Below, piece by piece: positions 1-4,976 of a stretch of DNA of 5,237 bases. A model generated the notes under the pieces. That model made no database searches, was not told the DNA's origin, and saw only the letters and a program-made list of their open reading frames with translations. The stretch lies in the NCBI GenBank assembly GCA_025966255.1, contig JAOPVG010000190.1, positions 1 through 5,237 on the forward strand, written 5' to 3'. The stretch is from Jatrophihabitans sp. GTDB lineage: Bacteria; Actinomycetota; Actinomycetes; Mycobacteriales; Jatrophihabitantaceae. The translations under genes and the position numbers were made by a program. The first letter of the stretch is position 1. Every line of letters starts with the position of its first letter.

Positions 1-87
1 GACCAAGGTGACGTCATGGCCGGCTCGCGCGAGGTGCAGCGCCGCTGCGCAGCCGGCCGGTCCCGCGCCCAGCACCACGGTCCGCAT
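1..87 (-). CDS. FAD-dependent oxidoreductase, N-terminal fragment (runs off left edge)
   Basis: Only the first 29 codons lie in the window; the gene reads leftward from an ATG at 87-85 and is still open at base 1. The peptide starts MRTVVLGAGPAG and continues to HDVTLV. This is a textbook beta-alpha-beta dinucleotide-binding fold: a hydrophobic first strand (residues 3-6), the glycine motif GAGPAG (residues 7-12, GxGxxG), an Ala/Leu-rich helix (13-21) and a second strand (25-29), after which the ribose-binding acidic residue would be expected. This N-terminal arrangement is typical of FAD-dependent monooxygenases, geranylgeranyl-reductase-like enzymes and halogenases. The fragment cannot separate these. 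The ribosome-binding site is weak (GGGATGG about 15 bases upstream). The gene lies 144 bp downstream of the 232-795 gene on the same strand, so co-transcription is possible but unproven. The fold is certain; the substrate is unknown. Confidence 0.85.
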   Translation of the reverse strand, partial: MRTVVLGAGPAGCAAALHLARAGHDVTLV

Positions 88-211
88 ACCAAAGATGGTT
101 CCATCCCGGTTGGGTCACCGCCAGGCGTTGCGAGAACTAGGCGGGCGCGAGGGTGTGGCACGACGAGCCCGGCACTGCTGCGACGGGTGCGAGACGCGTA
201 AGCAGCACTCG

Positions 212-224
212 ACCGCTCCGCGGT
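212..224 (-). terminator. possible short stem-loop after the 232-795 gene
   Basis: ACCGC (212-216) and GCGGT (220-224) are perfect inverted repeats around a 3-base loop, starting 7 bases past the stop codon of the minus-strand gene. The stem is only 5 bp and no U-tract follows in the minus direction, so it would be a weak terminator at best. Read-through into the flavoprotein gene remains possible. Confidence 0.25.
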
Positions 225-231
225 GAGCCGC

Positions 232-795
232 TCAGGCGTCGGGCGGAGCGTGCCGGGCCGGCGGGGTCGGGGTAGTCGGCGGCGGCTGGACGACACCGCC
301 CGAGCGCAGCAGCATGTCGCGCAGTGCGATGGACTCGGCCGAATTCGGGTCGAGCCGCGCCACGTTCCCGTTGGCCGCGGCGGACTCGATCAGCGCCTGC
401 AACTGCGGAGGAAGGACGCCGGGTGGTAGACCGGCGGCGGCACTGGACACTGCCCCCACGCCGGGCGACGTCCCGGGCTGCTGGGCGAGAGTGGCCTCGA
501 AGGAGCCGTCCTGTTGGGTCTTGAAGTTCTTGAAGCTCAGCGTCGGATCGTCCTTGTCGAAGCGCACCTTGCGGCTCTTGTTGTCGTACTCGACGCCGAC
601 GACGGCACCGTTCCTGGGCCGCCAGAAGTTGGTGGCGACCCTGGGCTCGCCCACCTTGGCCCGGAATACCTCGCCGGAGGTAGTGCGGACGTCGACGACG
701 AACTCGTAGATCGTCACGCTGCCGTCGCCGCTCGTTTTCACGGGTTTCGACGCGATGACGGTGCCCTGCGCCTTCTCCCAGCTCTTGCCGAACAT
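232..795 (-). CDS. hypothetical protein, beta-rich N-terminal domain and Pro-rich tail
   Basis: A 187-residue protein I cannot assign to a named family. It starts at ATG 795-793 (MFGKSWEKAQGTVIASKPV) and stops with TGA at 234-232. There is no signal peptide or membrane segment, so it is probably cytoplasmic. Residues 9-93 look like a compact beta-domain: alternating strands (GTVIASKP, TIYEFVVDVRT, EVFRAKVGE, AVVGVEYD, KVRFD) joined by Gly/Asp turns. This recalls small actinobacterial proteins that open with a 'GTV' strand and carry a barrel-like domain. Residues 104-130 are a Gly/Ala/Pro linker, 131-168 are probably helical (LQALIESAAA, AESIALRDMLL), and 170-187 are a disordered Pro/Thr tail. 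In related proteins as I recall them, a short C-terminal helical oligomerisation motif often sits where the 131-168 helices are; that comparison is inference. A GAGAAG-like box lies just upstream, unusually close to the ATG. It is transcribed away from the ABM-like gene. Confidence 0.82.
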   Translation of the reverse strand: MFGKSWEKAQGTVIASKPVKTSGDGSVTIYEFVVDVRTTSGEVFRAKVGEPRVATNFWRPRNGAVVGVEYDNKSRKVRFDKDDPTLSFKNFKTQQDGSFEATLAQQPGTSPGVGAVSSAAAGLPPGVLPPQLQALIESAAANGNVARLDPNSAESIALRDMLLRSGGVVQPPPTTPTPPARHAPPDA

Positions 796-848
796 GGCTT
801 CTCGTCTCGGGGTCGAGTGCGCGAACGGCGACAGTGGCCGGGTGCCTG

Positions 849-857
849 AACCTAGCA
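849..857 (-). promoter_or_regulatory. possible extended -10 promoter of the 232-795 gene
   Basis: Read on the minus strand this is TGC followed by TAGGTT: a TGn extension directly in front of a TAnnnT hexamer, the form most conserved in actinobacterial housekeeping promoters. Transcription would start near 842, giving a leader of about 47 bases before the ATG at 795. There is no clear -35 box; the expected place overlaps the GCGGGC/GCCCGC hairpin. This is a prediction from pattern alone. Confidence 0.3.
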
Positions 858-891
858 GTCAGCGGGCGGCAATCAGCCCGCCGAGGATCGC

Positions 892-905
892 GGTTCACGT
901 GAACC
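892..905. promoter_or_regulatory. 14-bp perfect palindrome, candidate operator
   Basis: GGTTCACGTGAACC is exactly self-complementary, with no spacer, and lies near the middle of the divergent region. The size and symmetry fit a site for a dimeric repressor of the TetR, MarR or GntR type, but no regulator is encoded in this window. It lies about 50-63 bases upstream of the predicted start of the leftward transcript, so it could act on either gene. As a hairpin it would need to open centrally, so a protein-binding site is more likely than an RNA structure. Confidence 0.4.
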
Positions 906-1000
906 ACCCCGGCCGGCCTTGGGCTTGGGCCGGTCGAGCGATCCACCTCCGTGGGCGCAACCTCTCCTACCATCGCGGGTCTTGCGTCGGGCGGCAGGTC

Positions 1001-1008
1001 GGAGGAAA
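1001..1008 (+). promoter_or_regulatory. strong Shine-Dalgarno sequence in front of an alternative GTG (1014)
   Basis: GGAGGAAA is close to a perfect anti-SD match and stands 5-7 bases before a GTG at 1014-1016, which is in frame with the ABM-like protein. It is the best ribosome-binding site in this part of the window. It supports either a 223-residue protein starting at 1014 or translation of a leader that runs into the domain. The favoured start at 1065 has only a GGGGGTGG run (1054-1061) in front of it. Confidence 0.4.
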
Positions 1009-1018
1009 GTCGGGTGGA

Positions 1019-1034
1019 CCGGTGGCGCCACCGG
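1019..1034. promoter_or_regulatory. 16-bp perfect palindrome just upstream of the ABM-like gene
   Basis: CCGGTGGCGCCACCGG is exactly self-complementary over 16 bases. It lies between the strong GGAGGAAA box and the favoured GTG start at 1065. If the gene starts at 1065, this is a leader or operator element where a bound repressor would block transcription. If it starts at 1014, the palindrome lies within codons 2-7. In RNA it could form a 6-bp GC stem with a small loop near the initiation region. Confidence 0.4.
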
Positions 1035-1064
1035 GGCGCCTCCCACGAGGTTTGGGGGTGGATC

Positions 1065-1685
1065 GTGCACGCACGTTCCACGACGATTCAGGCGAACAAG
1101 TCATCGATCGACGCGGGGGTCACCCACGTCCGTGACGAGGTTCTTCCGGCGCTCAAGCAGCTGGACGGCTTCGTTGGATTGTCGATGATGGTCGACCGAG
1201 AGTCCGGCATGTGCATCGTCACCAGCGCATGGGTGAACGAAGATGCCATGCGCGCCAGTGCGGACCAGGTCCAGCAAGTACGCAACCGCGCCGCCGAGCT
1301 CCTCGGAGGTAGTCCCAAGGTCGAGGAATGGGAGATCGCGCTGATGCACCGCGAACACCAGACGCGTCCAGGTGCGGGGTGTCGCGTCGGATGGCTCCAG
1401 ACGGACCCCGGCCGGATCGATGACCTGATCGACACGTTCAAGACGGTTGCTCTTCCCCAGATCGAGGAACTCGACGGCTTCTGCAGCGCGAGCATGATGA
1501 TCGACCGGGCGACCGGCCGCGCAGTCACGTCAATGTCCTTCGACAGCAAGGAAGCGATGGACGCGAACCGCGAACGGGCGACCCAGATCAGAACCGCCGG
1601 AACGAAGCGCGCCGGCGCCACGGTTGTCGAAGTTCGCGAGTTCGAACTGGCCCTTGCGCACCTGAGCGTTCCCGAGATGGCCTAG
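1065..1685 (+). CDS. tandem ABM-like (dimeric alpha/beta barrel) domain protein
   Basis: A 206-residue cytoplasmic protein built from two copies of one domain, each of the ferredoxin-like size and pattern of antibiotic biosynthesis monooxygenase (ABM) domains. Copy 1 covers about residues 5-98 and copy 2 about 106-202. They align at an offset of 103: LDGF at 33-36 and 136-139, SMMVDRESG at 40-48 and SMMIDRATG at 143-151, and EDAM/KEAM at 59-62 and 162-165. Each ends in a matching strand (EEWEIAL, REFELAL). ABM domains normally form homodimers, so the duplication probably folds as an internal pseudo-dimer. Some members oxidise quinol-like substrates or bind haem, but I see no diagnostic catalytic residue, so function stays open. 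I chose GTG 1065 (reads MHARSTTI) because the domain begins directly after it and the upstream residues look unlike coding sequence. An in-frame GTG at 1014 with a much better ribosome-binding site would add 17 residues. Confidence 0.85.
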   Translation: MHARSTTIQANKSSIDAGVTHVRDEVLPALKQLDGFVGLSMMVDRESGMCIVTSAWVNEDAMRASADQVQQVRNRAAELLGGSPKVEEWEIALMHREHQTRPGAGCRVGWLQTDPGRIDDLIDTFKTVALPQIEELDGFCSASMMIDRATGRAVTSMSFDSKEAMDANRERATQIRTAGTKRAGATVVEVREFELALAHLSVPEMA

Positions 1686-1696
1686 CGTCGCCGACC

Positions 1697-1722
1697 GCGG
1701 CCGTCCGCCGATGGACGGCCGC
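1697..1722 (+). terminator. strong hairpin after the ABM-like gene
   Basis: GCGGCCGTCC (1697-1706) pairs perfectly with GGACGGCCGC (1713-1722) around a 6-base loop, 11 bases past the TAG stop. The 10-bp stem is nearly all G/C. No long U-tract follows (AGGCTCGTTCC), which is common for terminator-like hairpins in high-GC actinomycetes. It probably separates the ABM-like transcript from the downstream AKR operon. Confidence 0.7.
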
Positions 1723-2037
1723 AGGCTCGTTCCTGGGTGCTTTCCCGGCCCGGGGCCGAGCGACGCTGGTCGCCGCCGGCGGCTTCGCTGTGTTCGGCGT
1801 GTTCAACTCCCTGCCCCGAGTCCCTAGCGGGTGTGTTCGGCAAGCACTCCCCCGCTTGGCCGACGCTGTCGCCCGTGCCGCGTTGGCCTCGGGACGGACC
1901 ACCAGCAGTTCGGGCTACCCCGTAGTACCGAGTAGTGCCAGCCCCACCCGGCGATGGTCGGTCGCACTGAGGACTGTGTCCGAGCGCCGAGCCAGGATCG
2001 ATGGTGACGATCCGCGCCGATTGCTACGGGAGCAGCT
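1723..2037. other. 315-bp intergenic stretch without a convincing gene
   Basis: This lies between the ABM-like hairpin and the aldo/keto reductase and should contain the AKR promoter. I see no clear -35/-10 pair. A plus-strand frame is open from before 1724 to TGA 2039-2041, with a GTG at 1790 that would give 83 residues overlapping the AKR start as GTGA. Its product is rich in Arg, Ser, Pro and Ala without domain-like pattern, and its third-position bias is weaker than in the real genes. I treat it as non-coding or at most a decayed remnant. Short symmetric elements are GGAC-tgt-GTCC (1971-1981) and a larger inverted repeat at 1995-2013. Confidence 0.5.
1995..2013. promoter_or_regulatory. 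inverted repeat upstream of the AKR gene
   Basis: GGATCG (1995-2000) and CGATCC (2008-2013) are exact inverted repeats with a 7-base spacer, ending 24 bases before the GTG start and 14 bases before its GGGAG box (2028-2032). The 19-bp span fits an operator for a dimeric regulator or a small leader hairpin. Six-bp arms arise by chance fairly often in GC-rich DNA, so confidence is low. Confidence 0.25.
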
Positions 2038-3003
2038 GTGATTGATCCTTCTTCGCTACGCCGCGTCGGAAACTCCGGTCTCGCCGTTTCCGTGGTCGGC
2101 CTCGGGACCAACAACTTCGGAATGAAGCTTGATCTCGAGCAGAGCAAAGTCGTGGTGCACGCCGCGCTCGATCAGGGCATCAACTTGTTCGACACGTCGG
2201 ACACTTACGGTGAGTCTGAGCAGCGCCTCGGCGAGATCCTGCAGGGCAAGCGGGACGACGTCTTGATCGCGACCAAGTTCGGCGGCGATGTTCGGCGGCT
2301 CGGTCAGGACAACGGCCTTGACTGGGGGGCACGCGGATCTCGCCGCTACATCCGCCGGGCGGTCGAGAACTCATTGCGCCGGCTGCGCACCGACTGGATC
2401 GACCTGTATCAATTCCATTGGCCGGACCCGGCCACCCCGATCGAGGAAACCCTGTCCACATTGGATGATCTCGTGCACGAGGGCAAGGTGCGCTATCTGG
2501 GTCATTGCAACTTCAGCGGCTGGCAGGCCGCAGATGCTGAGTGGGTGGCCCGCACCCGCAATCTGGAGCACTTCATCAGCGCGCAGAACGAGTACAGCCT
2601 CCTCGAGCGGGGGATCGAGACCGACCTGGTCCCGGCCCTGAAGCGGTACCGGATGGGCCTGCTGCCCTACTTCCCGCTGGCCAGCGGCCTACTCACCGGC
2701 AAGTATCGCCGCGGCGAGCCGGCTCCCGCAGGCAGCCGCATCCAGGCCTGGAAAATCGAATCGATGCTCACCGACGCGACCTTCGACGTGCTGGAAAAGC
2801 TCGAGGCCTTCGCGGGGGAACGTTCGATCACCCTGCTCGACGTGGCCATCGGCGGTCTCGTTGCGCAGCCGGCCGTCAGCTCGGTCATCGCCGGCGCCAC
2901 CTCGGCTGAACAGGTGGCGGCCAACGTCAAGGCGGGTCACTGGCGGCCGACCGCTGACGACTGGAGCGAGATCGATCGAATCACCTCACCACAGCCGCGC
3001 TAG
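2038..3003 (+). CDS. aldo/keto reductase family oxidoreductase
   Basis: A 321-residue, full-length member of the aldo/keto reductase superfamily: a cytoplasmic TIM-barrel enzyme that reduces aldehydes or ketones, usually with NADPH, or runs the reverse reaction. The opening GNSGLAVSVVGLGTNNFG (11-28) is the usual first strand and turn. The catalytic tetrad is intact: Asp52 and Tyr57 in FDTSDTYGESE, Lys80 in IATKFG, and His127 in LYQFHWPDP. The C-terminal cofactor-binding loop is recognisable (VIAGATSAEQVAANV, about 283-297). The layout resembles the Tas/YajO-type bacterial AKRs rather than the shorter AKR1-5 group. The start is GTG 2038, where the AKR fold begins, with GGGAG five bases upstream. 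The epimerase gene follows after 72 bp without an obvious terminator, so the two are probably co-transcribed. The substrate cannot be inferred; a sugar or sugar-lactone role is plausible given the neighbour. Confidence 0.95.
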   Translation: MIDPSSLRRVGNSGLAVSVVGLGTNNFGMKLDLEQSKVVVHAALDQGINLFDTSDTYGESEQRLGEILQGKRDDVLIATKFGGDVRRLGQDNGLDWGARGSRRYIRRAVENSLRRLRTDWIDLYQFHWPDPATPIEETLSTLDDLVHEGKVRYLGHCNFSGWQAADAEWVARTRNLEHFISAQNEYSLLERGIETDLVPALKRYRMGLLPYFPLASGLLTGKYRRGEPAPAGSRIQAWKIESMLTDATFDVLEKLEAFAGERSITLLDVAIGGLVAQPAVSSVIAGATSAEQVAANVKAGHWRPTADDWSEIDRITSPQPR

Positions 3004-3075
3004 CGTTGGTTCCTGGAATCGGTGCGCTTCAGGAGCTGACCGAAGCAGGTCTATCCGTGATGGAGGGGACGGCTG

Positions 3076-3939
3076 ATGGCGCGGGTCGCGGTCACCGGCA
3101 GCAGTGGCAAGTTGGGACGCGCGGTTGTTGACCACCTGGTGGAGCAGGGGTGGGACGTCGTCGCCCTGGACCGGGCGCCGTCGCCGCGCGCGGACGTTGT
3201 GTCGTCGGTGGTCGACCTGACCGACTTCGGTCAGGCCGTCGAGGCGATGAGTGCGATCGACGATCGGTACGACGGCGTCGACGCGCTGGTCCACCTGGCC
3301 GCGATCCCGGCACCCGGCCTGCGGCCGAACGCGGCGACCTTCGCCAACAACATGACTGCCTCGTACAACACCTACGCCGCAGCGTTGCGGGCCGGCGTCC
3401 GGAAGATCGTCTGGGCATCCAGTGAAACCGTGCTCGGCCTGCCGTTCGACGAACCCCCGCCCTACGTCCCGGTCGACGAGGAGTACCCGCCGCGGCCGAA
3501 CAGCACCTACTCGCTCGTGAAGACCCTCGAGGAGGAACTCGGGCGGCAGTTGTGCCGGTGGCACCCCGACCTCTCGATGCTCGGGCTGCGGTTCAGCAAC
3601 GTGATGTATCCCGAGGACTACGCACATTTCCCGGCCTACGACGCAGACCCGCAGCTGCGCAAGTGGAACCTCTGGGCCTACATCGACGCTCGCGACGGGG
3701 CGCAGGCGGTGCGCCGGGCCCTCGACCATGACTCGGTCGGAGCCGACGTATTCATCATCGCGAACGCCGACACTGTGATGTCGCGTCCGAACGACGTGCT
3801 CCTCGACGAGGTGTTTCCGGACGTGCCGCGCACCCGGCCGGTCGGGGCCCACGAGACGCTCCTCTCGATCGACAAGGCGCGACGTGTGCTCGGGTACGAA
3901 CCTGAGCACACCTGGCGCACCGAGGTGGTCGAGCACTAA
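3076..3939 (+). CDS. NAD-dependent epimerase/dehydratase family protein (extended-type SDR)
   Basis: A 287-residue cytoplasmic oxidoreductase of the NAD-dependent epimerase/dehydratase family, which acts on (nucleotide-)sugars or related alcohols. The N-terminus has the extended-SDR glycine motif TGSSGKLG (Gly8, Gly11, Gly14). Asp32 at the end of the second strand (VVALDR) favours NAD over NADP. HLAAIPAPG (73-81) matches the strand-4 motif. The catalytic residues are present: Ser115/Ser116-Glu117 and Tyr145-x3-Lys149 (STYSLVK). LGLRFSNVMYPEDY (about 169-182) is the usual substrate-pocket strand, and DARDGAQAVRRAL lies where family members have the 'D-A' helix. At 287 residues it is shorter than GalE-type enzymes and close to uronate dehydrogenase-like and small actinobacterial SDRs. 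A strong GGAGGGG (3062-3068) sits 7 bases before the ATG. Together with the upstream AKR it suggests a two-step redox conversion of a polyol or sugar; that is inference. Confidence 0.93.
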   Translation: MARVAVTGSSGKLGRAVVDHLVEQGWDVVALDRAPSPRADVVSSVVDLTDFGQAVEAMSAIDDRYDGVDALVHLAAIPAPGLRPNAATFANNMTASYNTYAAALRAGVRKIVWASSETVLGLPFDEPPPYVPVDEEYPPRPNSTYSLVKTLEEELGRQLCRWHPDLSMLGLRFSNVMYPEDYAHFPAYDADPQLRKWNLWAYIDARDGAQAVRRALDHDSVGADVFIIANADTVMSRPNDVLLDEVFPDVPRTRPVGAHETLLSIDKARRVLGYEPEHTWRTEVVEH

Positions 3940-3945
3940 CCCCTT

Positions 3946-3960
3946 CGGCCCGGGCGGCCG
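3946..3960 (+). terminator. possible stem-loop after the epimerase gene
   Basis: CGGCC (3946-3950) and GGCCG (3956-3960) pair perfectly around CGGGC, starting 6 bases past the TAA, and are followed by CTTGTGTGTG, which is T-rich for this genome. It would be a short terminator for the AKR-epimerase operon or an attenuating hairpin in front of the exonuclease gene, whose GTG is only 23 bases further on. Confidence 0.35.
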
Positions 3961-3983
3961 CTTGTGTGTGACAGGCTCGCGAC

Positions 3984-4859
3984 GTGATCGTTCATCTCGT
4001 CGACGGGACCTACGAGGTTTTCCGGCAGTACTACGCCCCACGGCCGGGACACCTCGACAGCGCCGGCATCGAGATCGGCGCGACCCGCGGCGTCGTCCAG
4101 TCCGTCTTCACGATGCTGCAGGACGGCGCAACCCACGTCGGCGTCGCGACCGATCACGTCATCGAGTCGTTCCGCAACGACATCTGGCCCACATACAAGT
4201 CGAGCGCCGGCATGGACCCGCTGCTACTGGCGCAGTTCGACTGGCTCGAGGACGCGCTGCGGGCGCTCGGCGTCGCGGTATGGCCGATGGTGGACGTCGA
4301 GGCGGACGACGGCCTGGCCAGCGCGGCCGTGGTCGCCGCGGCCGACCCACGGGTCGACCAGGTGATCATCTGCACGCCGGACAAGGATCTCGGGCAATGC
4401 GTCGGCGGCAAGGTCATCCAGTTGGACCGCCGTCAGGACAAGCTCATCGACGCCGACGGAGTAATCGCGAAGTTTGGCGTCGCCGCCGAGTCCATCCCCG
4501 ACTGGTTGGCCCTCGTCGGCGACAGTGCGGACGGCTTCCCGGGCCTGCCCGGGTTCGGCGCGAAGTCCGCAGCGACGCTGCTCGCCCGGTACGGGCATCT
4601 GGAAGCCATCCCGCCCAGCGCCGAGGACTGGGACGTCACGGTGCGGGGCGCACCCAAATTGGCGGCGACGCTCGTTTCCCAACGCGCGGATGCCGACCTG
4701 TTCAAGCTCTTGGCCACTGTGCGCACAGACGCCGCCGTCGGCACGGTTGACGACTGGGAATGGACCGGCCCGACCGAGGACTTCCCGGCCTGGTGCGAGC
4801 GGTTCGGCTGGCCGCGACTGGCCAAGGATGCCGCGACCTTGGCCGCCGCCCGTAGCTAA
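3984..4859 (+). CDS. stand-alone 5'-3' exonuclease (FEN / PolA N-terminal-like)
   Basis: A 291-residue protein matching in length the 5'-nuclease domain of DNA polymerase I, but ending there: no 3'-5' exonuclease or polymerase domain follows. The family removes RNA primers and 5' flaps using two metal ions. Its acidic residues are visible: Asp7 (HLVDGTY), Asp57 (VATDH), Glu106/Asp108/Asp109 (VEADDGLA), Asp133/Asp135 (TPDKDL), and Asp180/Asp183 (ALVGDSADGFPG). The DNA-gripping FRNDIWPTYK (63-72) is also present. The helix-three-turn-helix runs from about 173 to 206, ending GLPGFGAKSAATLL. The family's usual 'SDNIPG' reads SADGFPG, an Asn-to-Gly change. The GTG at 3984 is the only sensible start, since Asp7 sits right behind it; its ribosome-binding site is weak (AGG at 3973). 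It lies 44 bp after the epimerase, perhaps by read-through, with no functional link expected. Such single-domain copies are known in actinobacteria besides PolA. Confidence 0.95.
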   Translation: MIVHLVDGTYEVFRQYYAPRPGHLDSAGIEIGATRGVVQSVFTMLQDGATHVGVATDHVIESFRNDIWPTYKSSAGMDPLLLAQFDWLEDALRALGVAVWPMVDVEADDGLASAAVVAAADPRVDQVIICTPDKDLGQCVGGKVIQLDRRQDKLIDADGVIAKFGVAAESIPDWLALVGDSADGFPGLPGFGAKSAATLLARYGHLEAIPPSAEDWDVTVRGAPKLAATLVSQRADADLFKLLATVRTDAAVGTVDDWEWTGPTEDFPAWCERFGWPRLAKDAATLAAARS

Positions 4860-4896
4860 GAGGACGCGCCCGGCGGCGGAGTGGATCGTGGTCGCC

Positions 4897-4913
4897 CGCC
4901 CGGCTGACGGGCG
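4897..4913 (+). terminator. possible stem-loop after the exonuclease gene
   Basis: CGCCCG (4897-4902) and CGGGCG (4908-4913) pair perfectly around GCTGA, 37 bases past the TAA of the exonuclease gene. There is no U-tract behind it. It is the only hairpin of note in the 117-bp gap before the secreted-protein gene and is the best candidate for an end of the upstream transcript. Confidence 0.35.
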
Positions 4914-4976
4914 TGGCGCTCCCGGCGCTCAAATCTCGGTCTTGTTCCGAAGGCTCGCACGTAGGAAGGTCACATC

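Larger units (their letters stand above)
796..1064. promoter_or_regulatory. divergent intergenic region with palindromes
   Basis: These 269 bases separate the outward-reading 232-795 gene and the ABM-like gene, so promoters for both should lie here. I see a possible extended -10 on the minus strand (849-857), a GC-rich inverted repeat GCGGGC/GCCCGC (862-867 with 876-881, 8-base loop), a 14-bp perfect palindrome (892-905) and a 16-bp perfect palindrome (1019-1034). Rightward, TACCAT at 968-973 fits the loose actinobacterial -10 form TAnnnT but has no recognisable -35. I see no convincing gene in the region. Confidence 0.6.

Noticed and set aside
137..1081. Minus-strand open frame of 314 codons spanning the hypothetical gene and the divergent region
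   Set aside because: It runs out of frame through the 232-795 gene and across the promoter region, and its product is mostly Arg/Ala/Gly with no fold-like pattern.
1088..1621. Minus-strand open frame opposite the ABM-like gene
   Set aside because: Antisense shadow: the plus strand encodes two clear domain repeats, and the antisense product has no recognisable pattern or ribosome-binding site.
1588..1902. Minus-strand open frame over the ABM-like gene end and the following gap
   Set aside because: It crosses the strong hairpin at 1697-1722 and overlaps the coding end of the ABM-like gene; its composition is Arg/Ala/Pro-rich and non-domain-like.
3948..3961. Overlapping GCCCGGGC and GCGGCCGC palindromes after the epimerase gene
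   Set aside because: Short all-G/C palindromes of 8 bases are common in such DNA; the useful reading is the short CGGCC/GGCCG hairpin already listed.
2986..4041. Long minus-strand open frame opposite the epimerase (351 codons)
   Set aside because: It mirrors the strong GC third-position bias of the epimerase on the other strand, is very rich in Arg/Val/His without domain pattern, and the plus-strand gene has intact SDR motifs and a strong ribosome-binding site.
3884..4750. Plus-strand open frame of 288 codons overlapping the exonuclease
   Set aside because: A shifted frame of the exonuclease gene; its product is extremely Arg/Gly-rich, while the other frame carries all FEN motifs.
4911..4930. 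GGCGCTC occurring twice within 20 bases in the last intergenic gap
   Set aside because: A 7-base direct repeat of G/C-rich sequence is expected by chance at this base composition and no third copy or regular spacing is seen.
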